Below, in pieces: positions 6,580-13,304 of a stretch of DNA of 13,380 nt. The translations under genes were made by a program, and so were the position numbers. Each line of letters begins with the position of its first letter. The stretch's first letter is position 1. Origin of the DNA: CAYYGL01 sp964471235 (GTDB taxonomy: Bacteria; Calditrichota; Calditrichia; RBG-13-44-9; J075); contig CAYYGL010000136.1 in assembly GCA_964471235.1 (NCBI GenBank), forward strand, positions 1-13,380, written 5' to 3'. The notes under the pieces are model-generated. The model worked only from the letters and a program-made list of their open reading frames with translations. It did no database searches and had not been told where the DNA came from.

Positions 6580-8448
6580 TCACTGCAAAATTTTTAGCTG
6601 GTCGCCCGGACGGATGGTATTGGTGCGTTTGCCGTTCCAGCGTTTTAAATCCCGGATGCTGACATTGTGGGCGCGGGCAATATCCCACAGGGTATCGCCG
6701 GATCGCACGGTATAAAAGATAAAGTTTTTCCCCGAAACATTATCCGCAGGAACCGACTCCCGGGGTCCTCCGGTTTCATTTTTTGCCAGGGGATGGGATT
6801 CATTGTCGGTATTCGTGCCAGCAGGGGGCAGCCAGATATTCAACCGCTGCCCGGGTTTGATGATTCGGGAATACCCCAGGCCGTTCCACCGTCGCAGTTG
6901 GGTCACCGTCACTCCGAAAAGTTGAGCCACCTCCCATAGGGTGTCTCCCTTTTTCACCAGGTAGACCTTTTTTTCCCTGCCCGGCACATGGGTGACCGGG
7001 GTTCTCCGCACGCTTCGACGTTTCCGCTGTTGAGAACTCAGGTATCTTCGGTAATAACGGCGATCCTGTGGAACCGGGATGACCAGACTGTGCCCGGCGC
7101 GAATCAGGCTTCCCCGGATTTTGTTGAAGCGCTTCAGTTCCCGGATAGATACCCCATAGCGATGGGCAATGGTAGAAAGGGTTTCTCCAGGGCGGATGCG
7201 ATGGCGCAGCCAGCTCATTTTCTTCTCGTTGGGAACTTCGGCATACTTTTGCAGAAACACTTCCCGGGTGCCTTTGGGCAGGTTGAGGGTCCAGCTTTTG
7301 CGGTCCGGCGGGGTGCACCATCTTAATAACGCCGGATTCAGCGTTTTTATTTCGGCAAATGTGCTGCCCACACATTGGGCAACCACCTTTAAATCCACAC
7401 ATTCCCGTACCGTTACCGTATCAAACTCCAGGGGGTCCGATACGGGCTTTTCAAACCCATAGGCTTCCGGATTCTGAGCAATGGTCACCGCCGCCAGAAA
7501 GGTAGGGATGTAGTTCCGAGTTTGACGGGGCAGGCGGGGCAACTCCCAGAATTCATCCACCTTGTACCGTGCCAGTCGTTTTTCAATTTTACGCGGGTTA
7601 AAATTATAGCCGGCAATTGCCAGGTACCAATCGCCGAAGCGCTCATACAAATCCAGCAAATGACGGGCAGCCGCACGGGTGGCTTTTACCGGATCGCGCC
7701 GTTCATCAAACCACCAGCTATGATGTAGCCCATAAGCCCTGCCGGTAGCCGAAATAAACTGCCACATCCCCACAGCGCGGGCATAAGAACGGGCCCGCGG
7801 GTTCAATCCGCTCTCAATCATCGCCAGGTAAAACAACTCTTCCGGGGCACCTTCCTCCCGTAAAACTTTTTTGAGAAGCTTCTCATAATGACCGGTACGC
7901 GTTAACCAGCGGGCGAATATCCGCTTCCCCCTTCCTCGGGTAAAATATCGAATCGCCTTGTCAACTTTCGCGTTATGGATAATGGGAATTCCTTTACCGG
8001 CATTGTTCTCAGAAACCTTTTCCTGAAGAAACAAACTGCTGTCGATCTCATCTCCATACAATTCATTTAAATCCTGCAAAATGTAATCGGCTGCCAGTTC
8101 ATCCTCCCCGGAATCCGCAAGTGCTTCGATATAATCCTGGTAGTTATCAGACACTTTCTGATAGGTGGCAAGGTAAAGAGAATCTTCGCCATATAAGACA
8201 GACAAACTATCTAACCGAGCCAGAGCTTGTTGATAACTTTGTTCCACACCGGCAGTATCGCTGGCAGTCCGTAAACTATCCGCCCTGACAAGCAGGTCAT
8301 TAACGATCTGTATTTCTGCATTTAAACGGGCTTGAGATTGTATATTTTCTGCCGGCACAACCGTATCTTCTTTCTTTCCGAAAAATTGACATTGCCATAA
8401 GCTGATCAATAAAACCGCGGTGATGAACAAGCGTAACAAAACCTTCAT
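6580..8448 (-). CDS. mltD: Membrane-bound lytic murein transglycosylase with LysM repeats (MltD-like)
   Basis: This 622-residue exported enzyme cleaves the MurNAc-GlcNAc bond of peptidoglycan to form 1,6-anhydro ends. After a signal peptide (1-19) comes Cys20 in SLWQC, a poor but possible lipobox. Residues about 35-140 are helical and acidic. The SLT domain (about 185-330) carries the catalytic Glu212 in YLAMIESGLNP, then YARAVGMWQFI and IAGYNFNP. A cryptic LysM-like module with three cysteines spans about 343-393. Three clear LysM modules follow at 416-458, 495-540 and 578-621 (for example VKKGDTLWEVAQLFGVTVTQ), joined by basic and polar linkers. They bind glycan strands and set the enzyme on the wall. 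The start is the ATG at 8446-8448, because GGAGG lies 5-6 nt upstream; an in-frame extension to 8469 would overlap the previous gene. Only 13 nt separate it from rfaE2, so the two are almost certainly co-transcribed. Confidence 0.95.
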   Translation of the reverse strand: MKVLLRLFITAVLLISLWQCQFFGKKEDTVVPAENIQSQARLNAEIQIVNDLLVRADSLRTASDTAGVEQSYQQALARLDSLSVLYGEDSLYLATYQKVSDNYQDYIEALADSGEDELAADYILQDLNELYGDEIDSSLFLQEKVSENNAGKGIPIIHNAKVDKAIRYFTRGRGKRIFARWLTRTGHYEKLLKKVLREEGAPEELFYLAMIESGLNPRARSYARAVGMWQFISATGRAYGLHHSWWFDERRDPVKATRAAARHLLDLYERFGDWYLAIAGYNFNPRKIEKRLARYKVDEFWELPRLPRQTRNYIPTFLAAVTIAQNPEAYGFEKPVSDPLEFDTVTVRECVDLKVVAQCVGSTFAEIKTLNPALLRWCTPPDRKSWTLNLPKGTREVFLQKYAEVPNEKKMSWLRHRIRPGETLSTIAHRYGVSIRELKRFNKIRGSLIRAGHSLVIPVPQDRRYYRRYLSSQQRKRRSVRRTPVTHVPGREKKVYLVKKGDTLWEVAQLFGVTVTQLRRWNGLGYSRIIKPGQRLNIWLPPAGTNTDNESHPLAKNETGGPRESVPADNVSGKNFIFYTVRSGDTLWDIARAHNVSIRDLKRWNGKRTNTIRPGDQLKILQ

Positions 8449-8461
8449 AGTTCCTCCGGAA

Positions 8462-8980
8462 TCAATCAAAAATTCCCTGTTTGGTAAGCCTCACAATGGT
8501 GTTAATAATGTTAGATGTCGATCGATTTTCCACCAGGGGGATGGTAACCACCTTTCCGCCCCGCTCTTCCACTGTTTGTTTGCCCACAATTTCATGGAGT
8601 TGATAATCGCTTCCTTTTACCAGCACATCCGGTTGCAAGGATTGGATGAGTTGTAATGGAGTGTCTTCCGGAAATAAACAGACATAATCAACCATTATCA
8701 AAGCGGCTAAAAGGTAGGCGCGGTCTTGCTGAGGAACCAATGGGCGACCCGGTCCCTTCAGACGGCGTACCGATTGGTCATCATTCACACCGATCATGAG
8801 GACATCGCCCAACCGCCGGGCTTGCAGCAAATATTCCACATGCCCGCGGTGCAAAATGTCAAAGCAGCCGTTGGTAAAGACAACGGTTTTCCCCTGACGG
8901 GCAAGGTCTTTCCGAATTTCTGTCAGCTCTGCCCGCCCTTTGATTTTTGCCCCTATTTCCCTATCCACTGAAATCCCCAA
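8462..8980 (-). CDS. rfaE2: D-glycero-beta-D-manno-heptose 1-phosphate adenylyltransferase (RfaE2, stand-alone HldE C-terminal domain)
   Basis: This enzyme transfers AMP from ATP to heptose 1-phosphate, a late step to ADP-heptose for the lipopolysaccharide core. The nucleotidyltransferase motifs are clear: VVFTNGCFDILHRGHVEYL with the HxGH signature, IGVNDDQSVRRLKGPGRPL, DYVCLFPEDTPLQLI, VLVKGSDY and the C-terminal ENRSTSNIINTI. It lacks the N-terminal kinase domain of fused HldE, so a separate HldA should exist elsewhere. No ATG lies before the domain. The TTG at 8978-8980 has AGGAA 7 nt upstream and is chosen. A GTG at 8966-8968, with GGGG 6 nt upstream, is a close alternative, and the frame extends to a TTG at 8995 without a ribosome binding site. 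The second half of the start region lies in one copy of a 16-bp direct repeat. It heads the minus-strand envelope block and is followed by mltD. Confidence 0.94.
   Translation of the reverse strand: MGISVDREIGAKIKGRAELTEIRKDLARQGKTVVFTNGCFDILHRGHVEYLLQARRLGDVLMIGVNDDQSVRRLKGPGRPLVPQQDRAYLLAALIMVDYVCLFPEDTPLQLIQSLQPDVLVKGSDYQLHEIVGKQTVEERGGKVVTIPLVENRSTSNIINTIVRLTKQGIFD
8963..8978. repeat. 16-bp direct repeat, copy 1 (inside the start region of rfaE2)
   Basis: ATCCACTGAAATCCCC occurs here and again, identically, at 9197-9212. The copies are 234 bp apart start to start. This copy encodes the first residues of rfaE2 (GISVD on the minus strand), including the alternative GTG start. Confidence 0.8.
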
Positions 8981-9123
8981 TATGCGTTCCTGCAAATTGT
9001 TGTAAATATATATATTTCGATTCCAATAAGAAAATTATTATTGAACTTTTTGCCGGTGCTTCCCCGGTAACGGATTATTGGAAGGTTTACAGATTGGGCA
9101 CCCGGGAGGAAAAACCCGACGAG

Positions 9124-9212
9124 TGCGAATTTTATTCGCAGTTCCGGAACGTTTTTGGGCATTCGTTCCGTTCTCCCATCGGGGGATAAACAGCAAATCC
9201 ACTGAAATCCCC
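9124..9212. other. Cluster of three consecutive hairpins upstream of rfaE2
   Basis: Three inverted repeats follow one another. TGCGAAT/ATTCGCA is at 9124-9130 and 9134-9140 with a 3-nt loop. CGGAACG/CGTTCCG is at 9145-9151 and 9164-9170. GGGGAT/ATCCCC is at 9182-9187 and 9207-9212. If rfaE2 transcription starts upstream of them they lie in its leader; otherwise they may be protein-binding sites. No known riboswitch consensus was recognised. Confidence 0.45.
9197..9212. repeat. 16-bp direct repeat, copy 2
   Basis: This is an exact copy of 8963-8978 in the same orientation. The 234-bp spacing is a multiple of three, so GISVD is read in the same minus-strand frame as in rfaE2. Bases immediately outside the 16 bp differ, so the repeat ends sharply. 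The right 6 bases also form one arm of a hairpin with 9182-9187. Confidence 0.8.
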
Positions 9213-9300
9213 TTATTCAGCACGGCATTGATTGTAAAAAGCAACAAAAACATCATATATTAAACCATGGCAGAGAAATTGCTTGTTATTTTGATTGACC

Positions 9301-9329
9301 TGTGTTAATTATTGATGTACCAATATAAT
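9301..9329 (+). promoter_or_regulatory. Candidate sigma-70-type promoter of the lipoprotein gene
   Basis: A perfect TATAAT is at 9324-9329. At the right spacing (17 nt) the -35 position (9301-9306) reads TGTGTT, a poor match, and TTGACC at 9295-9300 is too far away. The surroundings are strongly AT-rich. Transcription would begin near 9336, giving a leader of roughly 75 nt before the ATG at 9411. A poor -35 would fit a promoter needing an activator, or may mean the box is chance. Confidence 0.4.
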
Positions 9330-9331
9330 AT

Positions 9332-9361
9332 GAACAATGTTTGTTCTTTATTTGAACGAAC
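9332..9361. promoter_or_regulatory. Phased GAAC/GTTC operator-like array
   Basis: GAAC (9332) - 7 nt - GTTC (9343) - 7 nt - GAAC (9354), directly followed by another GAAC (9358). The first three half-sites start exactly 11 bp apart, one helical turn. The first pair is a perfect 6-3-6 palindrome, GAACAATGTTTGTTC. The array covers the predicted transcription start just after the TATAAT box, which is a classic repressor position. The cognate regulator is not known; GAAC/GTTC half-sites occur in some LexA boxes, but the spacing differs from the common GAAC-N4-GTTC form. Confidence 0.5.
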
Positions 9362-9410
9362 CTGAGTGTAAGCGCATTTTCAATTTCAATTGACCCCGGG
9401 AGTTTTATTA

Positions 9411-11510
9411 ATGATTCGGAAAATTTTCTTTATCTTGACGTTGTCCCTGGTGTTTTTTTGGGCAGGATGTAATGTACACGAACCGGTATTACCTTCCTGG
9501 GAAGTATTGGTCAGGATTCCGTTTACAGTGGACAAATTTGCCGTCGGAGATTCCATTTTAAAAGACCCTTCCATCACCGTGCAGGAAGGGGATGCCGATA
9601 GTGTACTTCGTATTTCCATCGGGGGGCAGTTGAACGCCCATGAACTATCTTCCCGGGACCTGAGCATTAAACCGGAGAACAGCGATGACTCCATCACACT
9701 GGATACCTTGACCCTCAATCCCCAGCCGCTTCAATCGCCTTTTATCACCCTGCGCACTTTAATGCCGGGTTTATCAAATCTAATCGGACAAACTGTCACC
9801 ATCCCGGATACCACGGTGTTTCCCCCCTCAATCTCGATTTCTGCCGGAGATTTTGAGCAAATTCACATGTTAAGCGGAACTGTACGATTAACGGTCACCA
9901 ATGATCTTCCTTTTTCTATCGGTCCCAATGGGACTTCGAATGGCTTGCAGGTGAACATTGTCAACACGGTGGATAACACAATTTTTACTTCGGTATTGTT
10001 TTCCAATCCCATATTACCTGGAACCCAGGCACAGCATAGCACTCCGGTAACGAACAAATGGCTAATTTCCCCAATCCGGTTTGATTACGAATTTCCGGTC
10101 CATCAACCGGCGACGGTTTTAATAACCGACAGCCTATTGGATAATGCCGGAATCTCCCTACGCCTGGAGTTGATCAATGTGAAATCGGATGAGGCAATTG
10201 CCGATTTTGATGAGCAGGAATATTCGGAAGTATTAAAAATTGGGTATGAAGATGAGAGACGGTTAATAAACGCAGTGATAGACCGGGGGATGCTTACCTT
10301 TCACTTCAACAACACGATACCATTATCGGCACAAATAGACCTCACCCTGCCGGCGTTTGATACCAATCCGGACCCGGGGATTAGAGATTCGCTCCGCACC
10401 ACCATCAATCTGCCGGCAAACGGAAGCACCACCCAGGAGATTTTATTGAACGGATTGGAAATCAGTAATCCTGAAAATCCGGGCATGCCCATTGATACCT
10501 TCGAGATTATTGTGGATGGCAGAACGGAAAATCCCTCGGGAATCATCCATCTCACCGGGGCGGATTTTGTGGCGGTGCAAAGCCAATCGGATACCCTGTT
10601 TTTTCAGAACCTGAAAGGAATTTTGAGCAATGACTCAATCGATATTGAACCGATTGTGGAAGAGAATTTAGCCAATTACCAGGGATTTGAAGGGGGTGTT
10701 CAACTAAGCGATGCCGATTTGAGCCTGACGCTCTATAGTGAATTATTCATCGAAAATTTACTTGCCGATATAACTTTTACCGGATACCATGAGAATGAAA
10801 GCGGGGTCTTTACCGATTCGGCAAGTCTGGAATTGACAAACCTTCCCTTTACCGGCGGAACCCCCGGCAATCCCGGGGTGACCCATATCATCTTTCCGGG
10901 AGAGAATGTTACCCAATTTTTAAACATCCTGCCAACCTCATTTAAATTCTCCGGCAGGGTTCGGGCTTCCGGCGAAACCGATGTAGCCGTGGGTGATAAA
11001 ATTTGGGCGGACTATCTGTTTGAGACCCCCTTAAAAGCCAAACTGACCGGCTTAAGCACCTATCGGGCAAAAGTGGATACCCTGACAGATAAAGATATCA
11101 GTACCGAAATTCAGGATGTACCAGATGAAAATTTCATCGAGAGCACCTTGAATGTATCGATATTTAACCACACCCCGTTAGGTGGCAGTGCGACAATTAT
11201 CTTTTCCTCCGATTTTTCTGACCCGGATATCTACGATGCGGTATTTGACACCAGCTTAACGATTATGCGGGAAGTTCACATTGCAGCTGCGGATGTGGAC
11301 CCGGCTACCGGGTTTGTATTGACCGGAAAAAACAGCGAGGTCAACCTGGCGCTGAACCAACGGGAGTTGAGGTTGATTAAAAATCCTCCGATTCGGGTTG
11401 GGGTGCAAATTAGGGCGGATGATACCCCAGGATTTGTAACCCTGCGGCAATCGGATTACATCCGGGTGTTAGGGGGAGTGAATTTGCGTTTGCTGGTCAG
11501 AGGAGACTAA
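9411..11510 (+). CDS. Large predicted lipoprotein, unknown family, beta-rich
   Basis: This 699-residue protein is not one I recognise. Residues 1-19 are a signal peptide and FWAGC gives a standard lipobox with Cys20, so it is probably lipid-anchored; Asn21 follows the cysteine. The rest has no transmembrane segment. It is rich in Thr, Ser, Asp, Asn and Pro and is predicted mainly beta. N-x-x-P style strand-turns recur, for example LTVTNDLPFSIG (residues about 162-173) and LNVSIFNHTPLGGSATIIFS near 580-600. These suggest tandem Ig-like or LEA14-like sandwich modules, which is inference. No catalytic motif was seen. The ATG at 9411-9413 is chosen because GGGAG lies 8 nt upstream; the frame extends to a TTG at 9390 without support. 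The downstream gene encodes an outer-membrane barrel in the same direction, so the two may form a surface or periplasmic complex. Predicted control is by the array at 9332-9361. Confidence 0.85.
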   Translation: MIRKIFFILTLSLVFFWAGCNVHEPVLPSWEVLVRIPFTVDKFAVGDSILKDPSITVQEGDADSVLRISIGGQLNAHELSSRDLSIKPENSDDSITLDTLTLNPQPLQSPFITLRTLMPGLSNLIGQTVTIPDTTVFPPSISISAGDFEQIHMLSGTVRLTVTNDLPFSIGPNGTSNGLQVNIVNTVDNTIFTSVLFSNPILPGTQAQHSTPVTNKWLISPIRFDYEFPVHQPATVLITDSLLDNAGISLRLELINVKSDEAIADFDEQEYSEVLKIGYEDERRLINAVIDRGMLTFHFNNTIPLSAQIDLTLPAFDTNPDPGIRDSLRTTINLPANGSTTQEILLNGLEISNPENPGMPIDTFEIIVDGRTENPSGIIHLTGADFVAVQSQSDTLFFQNLKGILSNDSIDIEPIVEENLANYQGFEGGVQLSDADLSLTLYSELFIENLLADITFTGYHENESGVFTDSASLELTNLPFTGGTPGNPGVTHIIFPGENVTQFLNILPTSFKFSGRVRASGETDVAVGDKIWADYLFETPLKAKLTGLSTYRAKVDTLTDKDISTEIQDVPDENFIESTLNVSIFNHTPLGGSATIIFSSDFSDPDIYDAVFDTSLTIMREVHIAAADVDPATGFVLTGKNSEVNLALNQRELRLIKNPPIRVGVQIRADDTPGFVTLRQSDYIRVLGGVNLRLLVRGD

Positions 11511-11545
11511 TCCGGCATTGATGACCGGTGGGGGGATGGTAAAGG

Positions 11546-11591
11546 TGGCGCTAACCGAAAGCCACTCGGGATTTGAAAAGGCACAGCGCCA
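11546..11591 (+). promoter_or_regulatory. Foldable leader with mutually exclusive stems upstream of the barrel gene
   Basis: TGGCGCT (11546-11552) pairs perfectly with AGCGCCA (11585-11591). It encloses a CCGA/TCGG hairpin (11555-11558 with 11566-11569), whose loop GCC can reach the GGC at 11580-11582. GTGGC (11545-11549) can instead pair with GCCAC (11561-11565), which excludes the outer stem. The element lies 75 nt before the barrel start codon. It matches no riboswitch class I know and may equally be a 3'-end structure of the lipoprotein mRNA. Confidence 0.35.
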
Positions 11592-11666
11592 ATTTCGATA
11601 ATTTGTTTTCTCTATTTGTGCTAATATTGGGTTGAAAACCAAACAATTATATCGTGGGAATTTAAT

Positions 11667-12941
11667 ATGAAAATTTTTCTACCTCTTTTTCTATCAATGC
11701 TGGTATTATTAACCACCGGTTTGTTGGCACAACAGGTAATTGATGCCCGGGCGACCGGGATGGCATTCAGCAATGGCGCCGATACCCGGGGACTGGAATA
11801 TGTGGGACTGAATCCGGCGACTCTCGCTTTGCAAAACCCATTCAATTTTGAATTTAACCTGGTCTCTGCTAATGCCAGCATCTCCAACAACAGTTTTAAC
11901 AAAAATCAATACGACCGCTATTTTACCACCGGGGATTTTCTGACCTCCCAGGATGTTCAGGATATTTTAGATTTAATTCCGTCGAGCGGACTACGTGCCA
12001 CGGCAGCCGCCAAACTGAATACGCTTGCTTTTTACACTCGAAATTTAAGCATTTCGTTTACCGGATTAGGCGGCGCTACGGTGAATGTCCCCAAAGACTT
12101 CATTGAATTGCCCTTAACCGGGAATCGGGAACCGGGTCGCATCTATCGTCTGGATGATGCCGATGGCAGCGGGTGGGCAGGATTGGGTATTAACCTTAGC
12201 GCTGCTTACCCTTTTAACACCGATCAATGGACTGATATAGACTTCTTATCTGTCGGCGCCACGCTCAAATACATTATCGGATTCGGCGGATTTAAGGTTC
12301 AATCTGCCCGGGGCGAATTTCGGGACTTCGATACCAGCCGGAACCTGAATTATGCCCACCTGAACGGCGAGGTGGATATTCTGACTTCCAAGGGAGGCAA
12401 GGGGGTTGCAGCAGACCTGGGAGGATTGGTGACCTATAAGAAAAAATGGAGCATTGGGATAACGTTGGTGAACCTGCTCGGCAATATCAACTGGAATAAA
12501 AGTGTGGAACGGAATGTATTTTCAATGCGGGCAGATAGTTTGAGCTTACCGGATAATATCCCCGATACGGTGTTCACTGATACGACTTTCTCAGCGAGTG
12601 ATTTTTCCACCCGGCTTCCGGCAGCGTTTGATCTGGCGGCAGCATACCGATGGCAGCCAAACCTGTTGGTTACGGCGGAGTTTGAAAAAGGCTTTAGTAA
12701 TGAACTGGGCGGTTCCAAAAAAGCCCGTCTCGCGATGGGATTGGAATATACCGCTTTAAAGGTGCTGCCCTTACGCACCGGTCTGAGTTTGGGCGGGAGA
12801 ACCGGCAGCGCTTTCGGATTGGGCATTGGATTGAATTTAAAATACTGGATTTTGGACCTGGCGTATCTCAATCACGGCGGTATCTTCCCGGGGAACAGCA
12901 AAGGGCTCACCCTCTCATTTACCACCCGATTTCGATTTTAA
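11667..12941 (+). CDS. Predicted outer-membrane beta-barrel protein (DUF5723/FadL-like style)
   Basis: This 424-residue exported protein has a signal peptide of about 21 residues ending GLLA before QQ. The mature start, ARATGMAFSNGADTRGLEYV followed by GLNPATLAL, recalls the A-R-x-x-G...G......NPA-x-L signature of FadL/PorV/DUF5723-type barrels in FCB bacteria. The body alternates polar and hydrophobic residues, with Gly- and aromatic-rich strands such as VGATLKYIIGFGGFKVQSA and LNLKYWILDLAYLNHGG. It ends in FTTRFRF, a C-terminal Phe as required by the BAM insertion machinery. No plug, receptor or enzyme motif is seen, so the cargo or role is unknown. A GGGA lies about 8 nt before the ATG. 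It follows the unknown lipoprotein on the same strand after 156 nt, and partnership with it is the best functional hint. The barrel fold is well supported; the family name is from memory. Confidence 0.82.
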   Translation: MKIFLPLFLSMLVLLTTGLLAQQVIDARATGMAFSNGADTRGLEYVGLNPATLALQNPFNFEFNLVSANASISNNSFNKNQYDRYFTTGDFLTSQDVQDILDLIPSSGLRATAAAKLNTLAFYTRNLSISFTGLGGATVNVPKDFIELPLTGNREPGRIYRLDDADGSGWAGLGINLSAAYPFNTDQWTDIDFLSVGATLKYIIGFGGFKVQSARGEFRDFDTSRNLNYAHLNGEVDILTSKGGKGVAADLGGLVTYKKKWSIGITLVNLLGNINWNKSVERNVFSMRADSLSLPDNIPDTVFTDTTFSASDFSTRLPAAFDLAAAYRWQPNLLVTAEFEKGFSNELGGSKKARLAMGLEYTALKVLPLRTGLSLGGRTGSAFGLGIGLNLKYWILDLAYLNHGGIFPGNSKGLTLSFTTRFRF

Positions 12942-13122
12942 CGGAAACAGGGAGATTGATAATTTATTAGCTACTATTCAACATTTCTCACTTCGAACCG
13001 GAGAATTTGCTGTTTAAAGTGACTTGGGAAAACATTTCATAAATTCTTGTCTTGAAAGATTTATAAGCACCTGTTTCTATCCGCTCATTCCCTCGAACTC
13101 ACCCTCACTTCGCCGATCGGAT

Positions 13123-13189
13123 ATCGGAAATCGTCAATCAGACCTCTCCTGCAAGCAAAATTAACATCGCGCGAACAGTGATTTCCGAT
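13123..13189. repeat. 10-bp inverted repeat flanking 47 bp
   Basis: ATCGGAAATC at 13123-13132 is the exact reverse complement of GATTTCCGAT at 13180-13189. The right arm runs into the first unit of the heptamer array. Confidence 0.6.
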
Positions 13190-13214
13190 TGGCGATTGGC
13201 GATTGGCGATTGGC
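13187..13214. repeat. Heptanucleotide tandem repeat (GATTGGC x4)
   Basis: Four perfect head-to-tail copies of GATTGGC are followed by a diverged GAGGGAA. The array resembles the short tandemly repeated heptamers seen between genes of cyanobacteria and many FCB bacteria. Copy number in such arrays is usually variable through replication slippage. Confidence 0.9.
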
Positions 13215-13286
13215 GAGGGAAGGGCATTCGCCCCCCGGCTGAGAGGTGCAAACATCTCGAGGAATGCTGAAAGGAACTACTGGAGC

Positions 13287-13304
13287 GTCAAAATTCATTT
13301 TGAC
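13287..13304. repeat. Palindrome GTCAAAAT-TC-ATTTTGAC
   Basis: Perfect 8-bp arms are separated by 2 nt. It may be an operator or part of a dispersed intergenic repeat. It is AT-rich and lacks a T-tract, so a terminator role is unlikely. Confidence 0.6.

Larger units (their letters stand above)
8981..9410. other. Divergent intergenic region between rfaE2 and the lipoprotein gene
   Basis: About 430 nt without a supported gene separate two oppositely read units. It contains an AT-rich stretch at 9001-9045 that could hold the rfaE2 promoter (on the minus strand a TATATT with TTTCTT 17 nt upstream, weak). It also holds three hairpins, one copy of a 16-bp direct repeat, a TATAAT box and a phased operator-like array, all listed separately. 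A 72-codon minus-strand frame at 9038-9256 was examined and not accepted. Confidence 0.6.

Noticed and set aside
9038..9256. 72-codon minus-strand frame with a hydrophobic start upstream of rfaE2
   Set aside because: No ribosome binding site, no recognisable domain, and it runs through three hairpins and a repeat; it is more likely non-coding.
9332..9361. Classical LexA (SOS) box
   Set aside because: Half-site spacing is 7 nt and no SOS gene is adjacent; calling LexA would be speculation, so only an unnamed operator is reported.
11518..11560. Hammerhead-ribozyme-like core (TTGATGA followed by CCGAAA)
   Set aside because: The first core base is wrong, stem II does not close between the two motifs, and no flanking stems I and III were found.
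13187..13214. CRISPR array
   Set aside because: The units are 7 bp and contiguous, with no spacers.
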